Assembly: GCF_964355755.1 (NCBI RefSeq)
Contig: NC_092670.1
Span: 31,051,795-31,111,794, forward strand
Length of the DNA stretch: 60,000 bases
Direction of reading: 5' to 3'
DNA from: Antedon mediterranea
Taxonomy: Eukaryota; Echinodermata; Crinoidea; Comatulida; Antedonidae
Shown here: positions 1-11,656 of the stretch, in pieces
Layout: each line of letters opens with the position of its first letter
Position numbering within the stretch: position 1 is the stretch's first letter
The notes under the pieces: generated by a model
What the model was told of the DNA's origin: nothing
Databases searched by the model: none
The model's input: the letters and a program-made list of their open reading frames with translations, nothing else
Position numbers and translations under genes: made by a program

Positions 1-30
1 TTGCTGAATATTCTACAAACACGTGTTCAG

Positions 31-98
31 ATTACTGGTGGACAAACCTGCTTTATATCAATAACCTTTACCCGTTTCCTGGTAGCTTGGCAAATATG
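31..98 (+). CDS. Acyltransferase exon, first copy
   Basis: An acceptor ending ttcag precedes 31 and a gtgaga donor follows 98. The exon holds two bases completing a codon plus 22 codons, including YWWTNLLYINN and ending GSLANM. It joins in phase to the exon at 8010, which begins CMGWSW, as in the NRF-6 family. Confidence 0.75.
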
Positions 99-3000
99 GT
101 GAGAATTGGATTTTTCAATGAATCATACTGTACGCTACGTAATTAGAATTTGTATTTCAATTATTTCCGTAATGTACATTTCACGATTATTCCAGCGTAA
201 CCCTAACTATTCCTGTGACAAACTAGGCATATTTATAAAGAGTTGTCTTTACAGGCCCGTAGCCAGGGTTTTTTGTTGGGGTTCGGGCGAACCCCCCCTT
301 TTGCGCGAACCCCCCTTTTACCAGCGAACCCCCCTTGAAAAACAAAGGCCCCACTTTCAAAATCGTGCAATCAATTATCAATTATAGCAGATTTTTTGGT
401 AATTTTACTTCTATTGACTATGTTTAAATCGATCGAATATATATTGTCCGATGTCAAAGTCACTGCCGAGCGTGAGATCGAGAGATTGTTGAGAGATGAT
501 GGTTATAAATATGACAGAAAAATGGACTGACCAATCGCGTGCTTCGGCCGGGCTTTTCGGAACGCACAAGATCACGTTCAGTTCAGTTCAATCTTTTTGG
601 GGATTTTTATTTTTTTCCTGGAAATATTTTTCATTAAACCAAAGAATTTCACTGTGTAAACTTGAATAAAAATGGTGCTGAGTTAAATTGGTACGTGTAC
701 GTAGGCCTACCGTATATTTCGGTGTATAAGACGCACTTTTGACACGCAAATTTGACCTCTAAATGTTACCCTAATTAATTTAATTACCTACTTTATTTTT
801 TTATTTTTATTTTATTCAATCAAAACCTATTTGTCTATTTCGGCAAAGGAATAGGAAAAAATGAATTTGCTGAATATTCTACAAACACGTGTTCAGATTA
901 CTGGTGGACAAACCTGCTTTATATCAATAACCTTTACCCGTTTCCTGGTAGCTTGGCAAATATGGTGAGAATTGGATTTTTCAATGAATCATACTGTACG
1001 CTACGTAATTAGAATTTGTATTTCAATTATTTCCGTAATGTACATTTCACGATTATTCCAGCGTAACCCTAACTATTCCTGTGACAAACTAGGCATATTT
1101 ATAAAGAGTTGTCTTTACAGGCCCGTAGCCAGGGGTTTTTTTTGGGGTTCGGGCGAACCCCCCCTTTTGCGCGAACCCCCCTTTTACCAGCGAACCCCCC
1201 TTGAAAAACAAAGGCCCCACTTTCAAAATCGTGCAATTAATTATCAATTATAGCAGATTTTTTGGTAATTTTACTTCTATTGACTATGTTTAAATCGATC
1301 GAATATATATTGTCCGATGTCAAAGTCACTGCCGAGCGTGAGATCGAGAGATTGTTGAGAGATGATGGTTATAAATATGACAGAAAAATGGACTGACCAA
1401 TCGCGTGCTTCGGCCGGGCTTTTCGGAACGCACAAGATCACGTTCAGTTCAGTTCAATCTTTTTGGGGATTTTTATTTTTTTCCTGGAAATATTTTTCAT
1501 TAAACCAAAGAATTTCACTGTGTAAACTTGAATAAAAATGGTGCTGAGTTAAATTGGTACGTGTACGTAGGCCTACCGTATATTTCGGTGTATAAGACGC
1601 ACTTTTGACACGCAAATTTGACCTCTAAATGTTACCCTAATTAATTTAATTACCTACTTTATTTTTTTATTTTTATTTTATTCAATCAAAACCAACAGCG
1701 ATAAATACCGCCACTAACAGGTTTGAAACATAAAACAATACAACATCATCAAAAACGGTTAACAATAAAATACAGATAAAATATATATATATATAAAACA
1801 TAGATCGGCATGCCATAAACAATTTCAATTAATCAAACAGGTTATACAGGCTGTTCAAGAAGTGAACACATAATCGTCCTCTTAAAATAACCAAGTCTAT
1901 CATTAAAAATATCGATATGATTGCTATTTAGATTATTAAATGTATAAGGTAGTCTATGAAAAAGTCCCCTCTTAGTACAGTCGACACGGCTAAAAGGAAT
2001 ATGCAATAAATGTCTATTTCGTGTACGACCAGGAACATTTAAACTAAACAGTGAAATTAATGAACAGTCATATTTAGAATTTAAAATATTATATAAAAAA
2101 AACATATCAGATATCGTTCGACGGTTGCTGACAGAATCAATGGAAAATTCAAAATTAACACAGTTAAAAGACAGGAATCGAACAAACTTCCGTTGAACAG
2201 TGTCGATTTGACGGGCCTGACATGGAGAAATTGAATTGAAAATTACGGAACAATATTCAAGGTGAGGACGTATAATAGATTTGTATAAAGATAAAAGTGC
2301 CCTGCCGTCGTTCATAAACCTACAATTTCTCCATATTAAGCCCATCATTCTATTAGCTTTTGACAACACATGATTAATATGTGAACAAAAATTTAATTTA
2401 CTATCAATAAAAATACCTAAATCTTTCCATACATAAACCATCTCAAGATCATGTCCATTCAGATTATAATTGAAGAGCACAGGCCTTTTTTTAAGTGTTA
2501 TAGATAAATATTTGCATTTATTAGAATTAAGTTTTATCCCCTACTTCTCCGTCCATTCCACGAGACCATCCAGATCCTCCTGAAGTGAAAAAGCATCCTG
2601 TGGAGTGGTAATCACTTTAAACAATTTCAGATCGTCAGCAAATAAAAGAGACTCGGAATGATTAAATTTTAAAGGAAGATCGTTGATAAATAAATTAAAC
2701 AAAAGCGGGCCCAGGATCGAGCCCTGCGGAACGCCCGATAACACAGGGAGCCAATCAGATGTCTCTCCCCCAATGACAACACGCTGTTGTCTATTAGTTA
2801 AATAGCTTTTAAACCAACTTAAAAGTGAACCGGATAAACCAAATTTTGAAAGTTTAAAAATAAGCAAATCATGGGAAACGGAATCAAAAGCCTTAGAGAA
2901 ATCAGTGTAAATCACATCGCACTGCTTCTTGCTGTTAATTGCATCGTATGATGTAGCAAGAAGCAGTGCGAGGTTGGTTTGACGTGATCTCCCAGAGACA

Positions 3001-6000
3001 AAACCATGCTGCCTAGGACTTAAAGCATTAGCAACATGTGATGACAAACCATCATGCACAATGCGCTCAAAAATCTTAGACATAGTAGGCTACTAATACT
3101 TAAATTAATTAAAAATAGTGTACTACTCTGCAATGTTACTCACTCCTGTCTAACCACAGTGTGGTAACAAGTTTATTGAATTTTTAGTTAAGGTACAGTA
3201 AACTGTCATCCTCGACTGTATTAATTAATATTACAGTACGCATTAGATATTCTACCCAGGCCTAGTAATACTCTCTGAACTCGCGGGTGTGTATTCTAGC
3301 AGCATGCAGCATCACAGCGCAACACATTTATGGAAGAGTCCATTAATTACGGTGGTGTCACATTTTAATTACACAATAACTATTTCCCTTGATCACGGTG
3401 GTTTATTTTTATTACATCTCTATGTCAACAATCACATAATTTTATAATCATGTAGGCAATAGTTCGTATGTTAAGCGATATCTAAAAGAGTGTGTTGTTA
3501 TTATGTTAAGTAGCTTCCCCTAATCTCATAGTGTATATGGCCAACAGTGCTGGCCACCAGGCAAGGAGCACATGGTTAGTGCGTATCCGGATATTCACCC
3601 CCTGGACATTTACCACCCGGAAAACTACCCCCCGGACAACCACCACCTGGACCACTACCCCCTTAGGACAACTACCCCTTTAGGACAACTACCCCCCGGA
3701 CAAATACCCTCCGGACAAATACCCCCCGGACAACTACCCCCTTAGGACAACTACCCCCTTAGGACAACTACACCCCGGACAACTACCCCCCGGACAATTA
3801 CCCCCTAGGAACAATTACCCCCCGGACATTTATCCCCCGGACATTTATCCCCCGGACAATTACCCCCCGGACAATTACCCCCCGGACAACTACCTCTGAC
3901 ACAATACTCCCCGTAGGACAACTACTTCCTGGACAATACTCCGAGGGAAAATAATCTTTTAGGACAATTACCTCCGTAGGACAACTAACCCCTGGACAAC
4001 TACCCCCCGGACAATTACCCCCAAGGAACAATTACCCCCGGACAATTACCCCCTAGGAACAATTACCCCCTGACAACCCCCCCCCCCCACCCGGGTAATT
4101 ACCCCGCGGACAACTACCTCTGACACAATACTCCCCGTAGGACAACTACCTCCTGGACCTGGACAATACTCCGAGGGCAAATAATATTTTAGGACAACTA
4201 CCTCCGTAGGACAACTAACCCCTGGACAACTACCACCCAGAAAACTATCCCTTTAGAACAACTACCCCCCGGACGGACAACTACCACCCAGACCATTCAA
4301 CAACCTGACTCTGCAACAGTGTATAATAGGAATTAATAACTATATTTTAATTCGTTACTTTGACGAATTACTATTCATTATTGTAAACAAAAGTAAAAGA
4401 TTGAACATAAATATAGCCTGGTTTAAACTGAAGATTGTCACACATGATCATAGGATAGTCGAACGTATTATATAGTACTCCCTGTATTTACTGTAAAGAC
4501 TGGGTTCGCTAATAATAATAATAATGTTTGCGTCAGGACAATGCTTCGATAACCACTGGTCTTAAAAGAATTAATTTTTGTCTCAAATTTGTCATATAGG
4601 CCTATGTATTTTTGTACACTTGAAGAATAATATCACTTTTGATATTTGACCTCAATGTTCACTCACCGAATAAACGGTGATCTTTAAATAAATTCCCCTC
4701 AAATAAACGGTGATCATGTCACTCCCATGAAACATCATATGGAATTAATAATCGGCGTCTATTTCCATTAGATTATACCCCCTCCCATTGAATAAACAAC
4801 TTTCTTCCAATAAATGTCCACCTAAAAACCACCTAAACAATAAACAGCCCAGGCCGTTTTGTCAATAAATACGGTACTTTAAATCTAGCACATCTAGGGT
4901 CTAGCGTGCTGTTAAACAGAATAATCGGTTAAAAACGGGTGTTTCGAAACTAGAGACCCGAGACCAGAGACCAGAGACCCGAGACCAGAGACCAGAGACC
5001 CGAGACCCAATACGAAAAGGGAGACCTAAATATACGAAAAGAGAGACCCACGTACGAAAAGGGAGACCCCACTATACGAAAAGAGAGACCCTAATATACG
5101 AAAAGGGAGACCTAAATATACGAAAAGGGAGACCCAAATTATACGAAAAGGGAGACCCCACTATTAGCCTGGGTGCAGAACAATTATTATACGCATTTGC
5201 GGGAAAAAAGTATAGGAAAATTTTTTTTTGGTTTTTCTAATAGAGTATACCATATAGAATGTCAGAAAAAAAATCCCCATCCCAGGGTCTTGGGGAAATT
5301 TTTTTATGGCACTTTTAAATTTTGGCCTATATAACACACACAAATTCCTATTAACACACACAAAAACCTATATATATGGGATAGGGAAAATCAATTAACA
5401 GTTTTTGTTACTTGCAGTTGTGTTTTTATGATTAAAATTAGTAGAGGCTTACTTTAATAACTACTTCTCATAGTAGTGGATGAATCAAGTCGATACGATG
5501 ACATCATCATGCCAGAATCCAATATGGCGTCCAATTTAGTGGGAAAAACAGGGTATTGCTAAACCCCCGCAAACCCCTGGAAACCTTCAAAAAACATAGA
5601 AAACCCCACCGAACCAACATAAAAGTGATTGAATCATGGAGTGTACGGCCCACTGGATATGTTCATGTTAAAAAAAATTAAAAATTTCCACTGTTAACTA
5701 CTTATTTTTGGGTTAAAACATCATTTATTTGTTAAAAATTAGCAATCATTTTTTACCAAAAATGATATTTTACCCCAAAAATAAGTCGTTAACAGTAGAA
5801 ATTTTATTTTTTTTAAAACATGGATATACCCAGTGGGTCGTACACTACATGATTCAATCACTTTTATTATGTTGGTTCAGTGGGGTTTGCTATGTTTTTT
5901 TGGAGGTTTGCAAGGGTTTGCGGGGGTTTAGCAATACCCTGTTTTTTCCGCCAAATTGGACGCCATATTGGATTCTGGCATGATGATGTCATTGTTATCG

Positions 6001-9000
6001 ACTCGATTTATTAACCAATATGAGAAGTAGTTATTAAAGTAAGCCTCAGCAAATTTTAATCATCATAACACAACTCCAAGTTTAAAAAAACATGAATTGG
6101 TTTTCCCTATCCCCTATATAGGTATTTGTGTGTGTTAATAGGCATTTGTGTGTGTTATATAGGCCAAAATTTAAAAAGGCCGTAACAAATTTTCCCCAAG
6201 ACCCTGAGATGGGGATTTTTTTTCTAACATTCTATATGGTATACTCTATCAGAAAAATAAAAAAAAAATTTTCCTATACTTTTTTCCCGCAAAATGTGTA
6301 CTGCACCCAGGCTATATACGAAAAGAGAGACCACACTATACGAAAAGGGAGACCCTAATATACGAAAAGAGAGACCCAAATATAGGTCTCCCTTTTCGTA
6401 TTGGGTCTCGTGTCAGGTCTCTGGTCTCGGTCTCTAGTTTCGAAACACCCGTTAAAAACAGATGATTTCATTTTTACAGAAACCGTTTGTCTACTTTTTG
6501 GATTGGGGGGGGGGGGGCGGGTAGTTGACCGGGGGGTAGTTGACCGGGAGGGTAGTTGACCGGGGGGTAGTTATCCGGGGGTAGTTATCCTAAGGGGGTA
6601 GTTGTCCTAAGGGGGTAGTTGTCCGGGGGGTAGTTGTCCGGGGGGTTGTTATCCTAAGGGGGTAGTTGTCCTAAGGGGGTAGTTGTCCGGGGGGTAGTTG
6701 TCCGGGGGGTAGTTGTCCGGGGGGTAGTTGTCCTAAGGGGGTAGTTGTCCGGGTGGTAAATATCCGGGGGGTAACTGTCTAGGGGGTAGGTGTCCTAGAA
6801 CCGGTTAGTGCTCTCCTCTCCTCATATTGCTGTAATGCATGCATGGAAATAGGAAAGATTTTCATATAGGCCTACCCAACATGATATTCCTGGTTCATTA
6901 TCAGCCTAAAAAAACTGAACATCATTTGGATTCATTTTATAATGGTCATACACACAATAAGAAGGTATATATTTAAATAATATGAAATTAAAGTTACTTA
7001 AATAGACATAGGCTAGCCCTACCCACACAGTGCATCGTAACTGAAAAAATATGGGGATTTCCCTTTTCATTGAACGTTCAGTTGAAGTAGAGACTGACTA
7101 CGATGTAATAAAGGCAATCAAACAAAATTATATCATTTGATTCTAATAAATATGTCTCAAATATCGTTGTTTTATTATTAAAATACCATTGTTTTGATTG
7201 TAAAATGTTTAAATTTCGGCCTACTAAATAAGTGCGTCTTATGCATCGACTACATAAAAAATACTAATATTTCAGTCTCTGTTATGGGTGCGTCTTATAC
7301 ACAGGTGCGACTTTTACACCGAAATATACGGTACTATTTGTTTTTTATGTTTATAGGATAAGAAATTATTTAAGGGCCTAATATAATATACTTTTTTGCA
7401 ACAATAAAGCTGTATTTCATGATCAGTACTACTAACTTCCATAATACTGTACTATATAATTTATCTGCATAACTCAGATTTTAGTAGGTAAAAAATGTCT
7501 CTGTAACCTTATTAAAACAACCGCAATTGCTCTGAGAGCCAAAGCTTCCAGGGGCCTTCGCCCCCCCTGGACTCCGACTGGGGGCCCTTGGCGGCCCCCT
7601 GGCCCCCAGCCTACGGTTGCTCGCTGAGCTCGCAAAATACTTGGTGTCAAGAAACCCTCTGATGCATTCTGGCTACGGGCCTGCTTTAAGTTAAGTGAAG
7701 TGGAGATGCAGTGAATAAAGATTGTTTCTTATATTGGCCTCTCTGACCTCAAACGCTTTATCGAAATACTGTGTTATTATAAAACCAAACTCTGACGATG
7801 CAATCCATTGTGATTGTATGCTTCGAACGTTATCTGCTCATCTTCAATCAATGTATTAGTGGATCCTGAAATTGCTATGCACATTGACTGAACTTGGTCG
7901 ATAAAACTTGATTGTAGATTGTATCAAGGTAAACAAGATAGAAGGCCGCACTTATATCTCTAACCTGATATTTAGAATAATTTATTGTTCAACTCATTTT
8001 ATTTTGCAGTGCATGGGTTGGAGTTGGTATTTGGCAAATGATATGCAATTCTTTATTATAAGTCCAATTCTGATTATATTACTCTATAAGTAAGTTTAAA
8101 CAAAACCACTTTCATCTATGTAAAGTATCTGTTATTGTTACGATGTAAACATACTGTAATTTAAATATTATAGAGCAAAATATTATAGAGTGAAATATTA
8201 TAGAGCAAAATATTATAGAGTGAAATATTATAGAGTGAAATATTATAGAGTGAAATATTATAGAGTGAAATATTATAGAGTGAAATATTATAGAGTGAAA
8301 TATTATATAGTGAAATATTATAGAGTAAAATATTATAGAGTAAAATATTATAGAGTAAAATATTATAGAGTAAAACATTACAGAGTGAAATATTACAGAG
8401 TGAAATATTACAGAGTGAAATATTATAGTGTGAAATATTATAGTGTGAAATATTATAGAGTGAAATACTATAGTGTGAAATATTATAGAGTGAAATATTA
8501 TAGAGTGAAATATTACAAAGTGAAATATTACAGAGTGAAATATTATTGAGTGAAATATTACAGAGTGAAATACTATAGAGTGAAATATTATAGTGTGAAA
8601 TATTATAGAGTGCGAGCTGATTGGTATTTCGGCCCATATTGCAGATGTGTCATGATCTTCGGTTGTCTCTCCGATTAATAAATCATGAATAATGTATACA
8701 TCAACCATGTATTCGCCCATATTAAAGATTAATCAATTAGAGATTAAGTATTATAATTGAAAACTAATGCTTTAAGTTATAATTATTTATATTTTTCAGG
8801 AATTGGAAAATTGGTCTCCCTGCAATCAGTGTCTTGTGTGCAGCCTCGATCGCTATAACGGCTTGGATTTCATACTACTGGGGACTACCAGTTACCGGTT
8901 CTGTGTTGCAGTTGAGTATTTTTCTCTTGATGTTACATAGGGATAATTATGCTAATTCAATTTTGTTACAATTGTGTTGATAGAATTTTAATAAATTTGA

Positions 9001-11656
9001 AAACGGTTAAAATAAAATTTGCAAAGAGTCCCTTCTGAAAGTTAGACGCTTTTATCATGCTTGGAGGAACGTACATCCTACTATTGTTAATAGTTACTAT
9101 CCTAACTTTGTGATATACAATGATTACATCTACTTGTTTTCCCTTTTTTATTCATTTTTTTTTCATTTTCTATTCCTTCTTTTTCTTTACTTTCTTCTCT
9201 TTCTTTTCCTTCTTCATTTCTTCTTTTTTTCCTGTTTTTTCCCCGTTTTCCATATTTCGTTTTTGTTTTTCCTCCTTTCTTTTTAATTTTACCCCTTTTT
9301 TCTACTTCTTTTTCTTAAATATTTTCTTCTTTTTTTGTTGGCACACAATATGATGTGAATGTATTATTACTACTATGCTAGAATACAAATACAGAGTGAA
9401 ATAGCGGTGTAGGTTATATTTTTATTTTATGACTCTCGCTAGTCAGTAAAGCCGTCTCTAGCGAAAGTATCATAAGTATGATTTTTAAATGTACGAGGCC
9501 TTGTATAATATCATTTATTTTTGTATATTTTATTTTTCAACTAGAGGTTATTACAACAACCGAACTGTGGATATTCTAGATGATCGCATGTACGCGAAAC
9601 CGTATTGTCGTATACAAGCATTTCTTGTTGGAATGGCTGTCGGGTATATTTTGTACCGTCTGGACAAAAAGGCAATTAAAATCCCTCCAGTAAGTTTTCT
9701 TTTTTCTTAAGGGCAGTCAGAACCTTCAGTTGTCTCTTTTAGGTCCTTATACTTCACAGTTTTTGAAATTCACAATAATTGAATTTAGAATATTGGTTTT
9801 ATTTTCTAGAATAATTAATTGTTCATACAGAATTCTCTGAAAATCACTTTATATGCTATTATTAATAAACATACAAATGATATCTCACAAAGTAAGTTTT
9901 ATCACATTAGATGGTTGTTTTTCTCGGTTGGACTGCGGCCGTTGGCACGGGTATAGCTATTGTATACGGCACCTGCGGAGCAAATCGAGGCAATCCACCG
10001 ACACATGAGGTTGCTGCATTCTACAATGCAGTGTCACGGTTTGTTTGGTCGGTGGCAGTTGGATGGGTCATCTTTGCCTGTATTACAGGTTATGGAGGTA
10101 ATGCATTACCAACTTTAATTCCTTTTTGTGTCTAAATCATTTTTAAATTTATTTTTATATTTCAGAAATATCGTAACTTTTACTTTGCTCTCTTTGATTT
10201 TATTAGTATACATTAATTGGTATTATATACTTGATGCCTTTCTATTTTTTTATACTATGTTTCCCCTTTCGTATTTTCTCCCTCACTTCTTATTTCAATA
10301 TTTAGTCAAAATGTCTTTCCTTCGCGTATTTTGCTTTCTTTTTGTCTTCTTTTCTCCTCGCCATGGATGTTTTTCGACTACTTCTTTTTTTGATGTAGTT
10401 CTTTGATTGTAAACCAGTAATATAAACTTACGTTTACAAGATAGTTTCGTCTAGCTGTCAGCTTGACTTCTTTAGTTGCTATGCGTTATGACGCCGATTG
10501 GCCTTCTTTTCAGCCACTGGATGTTTTTGGTTTGTAGCCTAGGGGACCAGTCTTGTAAACGTAAGTTTATATTACTGGTTTACAATCAAGGAACTATATC
10601 AATATACTATCGAAACCATAAGAAATGTTTTCACTACTTTTCTTTTATAACCCATGCTCTTCTAATTGTATGCTATACATGCTCATGGTTTTTTAGCAGC
10701 ACATTCTTTTCTTACTGTATATAATATTTACCCCAAAGATATTTGTCAAATATTTCAAAGGTAATACAACAATATAATTGTACTTAGTGAGGCAATGCAA
10801 GTTGCAAACTTCATAAGTAAAATGAATAATAATTAACTTACAGTACTTTGCTAACTTCACTAATACTATTAATAATTAATAAAATCGGTTACCTCACTTC
10901 AATAACAAAAAAAAGTATATACTTATATATACCTATTTCTTCTCAATAGTTTACTCAACTGTATGTGTTTATTTTAGGGTTTGTCAATACGCTGCTTTCA
11001 TGTGCATTCTGGACTCCACTTACTCGTCTTAATTACGGAGCTTATCTTCTCCATCCGATTGTTATGTACGCTGTGATATATTCATGGAAAACATTGTTTC
11101 ATTTCAGCTATGTTAATTACGTACGTATAGTTAAAACACATATTTTTTTGAATATATTAATTTGACGAATATTAAAATATAAATTTAAACTATATCTTGG
11201 GCTATATTAAAGTAAAATGCATTATAGGTTTCTAATTCATTTTTTGAGCCATTTTACATTAACTCAATTTTACTTTCTTTTACGTGAGTATGGCTAGATC
11301 TTGTTCATTCGTTTATTTTATCAAAAAAGCACATTGTACATACAATAAGGACAATTTTCATGACTAAAAATATTAATACAAAAAAAAAACATGTAAAACA
11401 ATGCTAACATTATTTAAAAAAAAAACTGTTATCAACTATTCAATTTAATTGGTTTATTGCACAGTGAGTAATAAAGAATGGTTGAATAGCTGATTTAAAT
11501 GATTAATTACACATTTTTTCAATCTTATTTCAGTCGTTTTTCTTCGTTGGAAGCATTGTGTTTTCTTATGTGTCTTCGTTCATTCTCTCCATTCTGATAG
11601 AAGGACCCTTTATGCAGTTGGAAAAGGTGATTTTTGGAAAAGCCAAGAAAGCGTAA
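31..11656 (+). CDS. NRF-6-like membrane acyltransferase (acyltransferase 3 family), 3' half of gene
   Basis: Exons read from GT/AG borders and phase: 31-98 (or its duplicate 897-964), 8010-8089, 8800-8910, 9545-9689, 9911-10097, 10978-11120, 11534-11656 (TAA stop). Phases join without a break and give about 284 C-terminal residues. The motif GWSWYLANDMQFF, the segment YWWTNLLYINN before it and LNYGAYLLHP near the end are typical of the 'nose resistant to fluoxetine 6' (NRF-6) branch of acyltransferase 3 proteins. These are multi-pass membrane enzymes thought to move acyl groups onto lipid or other acceptors. The exons from 8010 onward encode several hydrophobic segments, and the protein ends in a short basic tail (GKAKKA). 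Family members are roughly 600-800 residues, so the N-terminal half must lie before the window. The substrate cannot be inferred. Oddities: the duplicated 68-bp exon and a 7-kb transposon-packed intron. Confidence 0.85.
897..964 (+). CDS. Acyltransferase exon, second copy (tandem duplicate)
   Basis: The sequence is identical to 31-98, with the same acceptor and donor, 866 bp downstream. At 68 bp it is not a multiple of three. Including both copies in one transcript would shift the reading frame, so only one copy can be used per functional mRNA, unless the duplication is an assembly artefact. Confidence 0.7.
1694..3085 (-). pseudogene. 5'-truncated CR1/Jockey-type LINE, reverse transcriptase remnant
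   Basis: Minus-strand reading starts inside the reverse transcriptase (about 3083). It shows the palm motif DFSKAFDSVSHDLL, then GVPQGSILGPLLFNLFIND and the catalytic box LFADDLKLFK. After one in-frame TAG (2541-2543) the same frame runs on through the C-terminal part (LGIFIDSKLNF, RPHLEYCSVIF) to 1842. The 5' half is missing, as is usual for target-primed insertion. It sits in the acyltransferase intron, opposite to the gene, and its 3' end truncates the second copy of the 866-bp duplication, so it inserted after the duplication or marks its border. Not functional. Confidence 0.85.
3086..3593. other. Intron sequence without recognised feature
   Basis: AT-rich intronic DNA between the LINE and the minisatellite. 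No coding or repeat structure was recognised. Confidence 0.4.
3594..4318. repeat. Minisatellite, GGACAACTACCCCC-type units
   Basis: About 14-bp units (variants GGACAATTACCCCC, GGACATTTATCCCC, AGGACAACTACCCCCTT) are repeated dozens of times. A higher-order segment containing CTGACACAATACTCCCC and TCCGAGGG recurs at about 3889-4010 and 4111-4237. The same array occurs in reverse orientation at 6505-6795, on the other side of a foldback element. Confidence 0.9.
4640..4870. repeat. Interspersed AAATAAACGGTGATC-type repeat
   Basis: A stretch rich in AATAAACGGTGATC, AATAAACAAC and AATAAATG motifs, ending AATAAATACGGTAC. It is related in style to the AT-rich repeat with TTTATTNGA motifs at 25774-26095. 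No coding capacity. Confidence 0.4.
4937..6450. mobile_element. 1.5-kb foldback (long inverted repeat) element with 9-bp target duplication
   Basis: The two halves are inverted copies of each other (4937 to about 5730 and about 5745 to 6450) around a short centre. Outer ends are GGGTGTTTCGAAACTAGAGA and its inverse. The direct repeat GTTAAAAAC flanks it at 4928-4936 and 6451-6459, a perfect 9-bp target-site duplication. Each arm begins with a GAGACC/GAGACCAGAGACC tract and about 20-bp units of the type TATACGAAAAGGGAGACCC. No transposase is encoded. A 9-bp duplication with long inverted arms fits a foldback or Mutator-like non-autonomous element; the assignment is inference. Confidence 0.8.
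6505..6795. repeat. Minisatellite, GGGGGTAGTTGTCC units (inverse of 3594-4318)
   Basis: Tandem units GGGGGGTAGTTGTCC, with variants GTAGTTGACC and CCTAAGGGGGTAGTT. This is the reverse complement of the array at 3594-4318. It starts about 50 bp beyond the foldback element. Confidence 0.9.
8168..8612. repeat. 15-bp minisatellite TGAAATATTATAGAG
   Basis: About 30 head-to-tail copies of TGAAATATTATAGAG with point variants (AGTGTGA, TACAGAG). It lies in the acyltransferase intron between exons 8010-8089 and 8800-8910. Long open frames on both strands here are by-products of the 15-bp period and are not genes. Confidence 0.95.
9125..9345. repeat. T-rich pyrimidine tract in intron
   Basis: About 200 bp almost entirely T and C (TTTTTC, TTCTTC runs) in the intron before exon 9545. 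It encodes only a low-complexity Phe/Ser-rich frame. Confidence 0.8.
10391..10601. mobile_element. MITE, about 210 bp, with about 48-bp inverted ends
   Basis: The stretch from TGATGTAGTTCTTTGATTG to the TTACGTTTACAAGA segment (10391-10441) returns as its inverse at 10551-10601 with few mismatches. The central 110 bp is unique. No coding capacity. It is inserted in the intron between exons 9911-10097 and 10978-11120. Confidence 0.8.

Larger units (their letters stand above)
1..1693. repeat. Tandem duplication, period 866 bp
   Basis: Positions 1-830 recur at 867-1693 with only a few differences, for example in the T/G run near 268-275 versus 1134-1141 and a C/T change near 372. The second copy is cut off at about 1693, where the 3' end of a minus-strand LINE begins. 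The unit carries one acyltransferase exon, the left end of a CAGGCCCGTAGCCAG element and the left end of a second inverted-repeat element. The near identity means a recent event or a retained second haplotype. Confidence 0.9.
1574..7333. mobile_element. Inner inverted-repeat ends TACCGTATATTTCGGTGTA
   Basis: TACCGTATATTTCGGTGTA followed by a TAAGACGCAC motif occurs at 1574 (and at 708 in the duplicate). The inverse, with GTGCGTCTTATACAC and ending in ATATACGGTA, lies at 7270-7333. Both ends carry the GTGCGTCTTA motif more than once. The sequence type resembles termini of widespread non-autonomous DNA transposons, but I cannot name the superfamily. It is nested inside the 1118-7683 element. 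Confidence 0.45.
1118..7683. mobile_element. Composite non-autonomous element, inverted ends CAGGCCCGTAGCCAG
   Basis: The left end CAGGCCCGTAGCCAG at 1118 (also at 252 in the first duplicate) is matched by its reverse complement ending at 7683. CTTTA directly precedes the left end (1113-1117) and directly follows the right end (7684-7688), as a target-site duplication would. Near the left end is a triplicated GCGAACCCCCC motif. The right end (7540-7683) is GC-rich. No transposase is visible. The ends resemble hAT-type non-autonomous elements, which is inference. Most of the interior consists of later insertions: a LINE, minisatellites and a foldback element. Confidence 0.6.

Noticed and set aside
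3798-4031. Cys/Gly/Pro-rich 77-codon frame
   Set aside because: A by-product of the GGACAACTACCCCC minisatellite.
5164-6358. Similar 65- and 76-codon frames on opposite strands (MCVNR...)
   Set aside because: They are the two arms of the foldback element; the similarity is due to the inverted repeat, with no sign of a protein.
8112-8720. Open frames of 119-202 codons on both strands
   Set aside because: They are translations of the 15-bp minisatellite, with no independent coding signal.
10128-10724. Hydrophobic open frames between acyltransferase exons
   Set aside because: T-rich intron sequence and MITE; the true exons flank it in phase.
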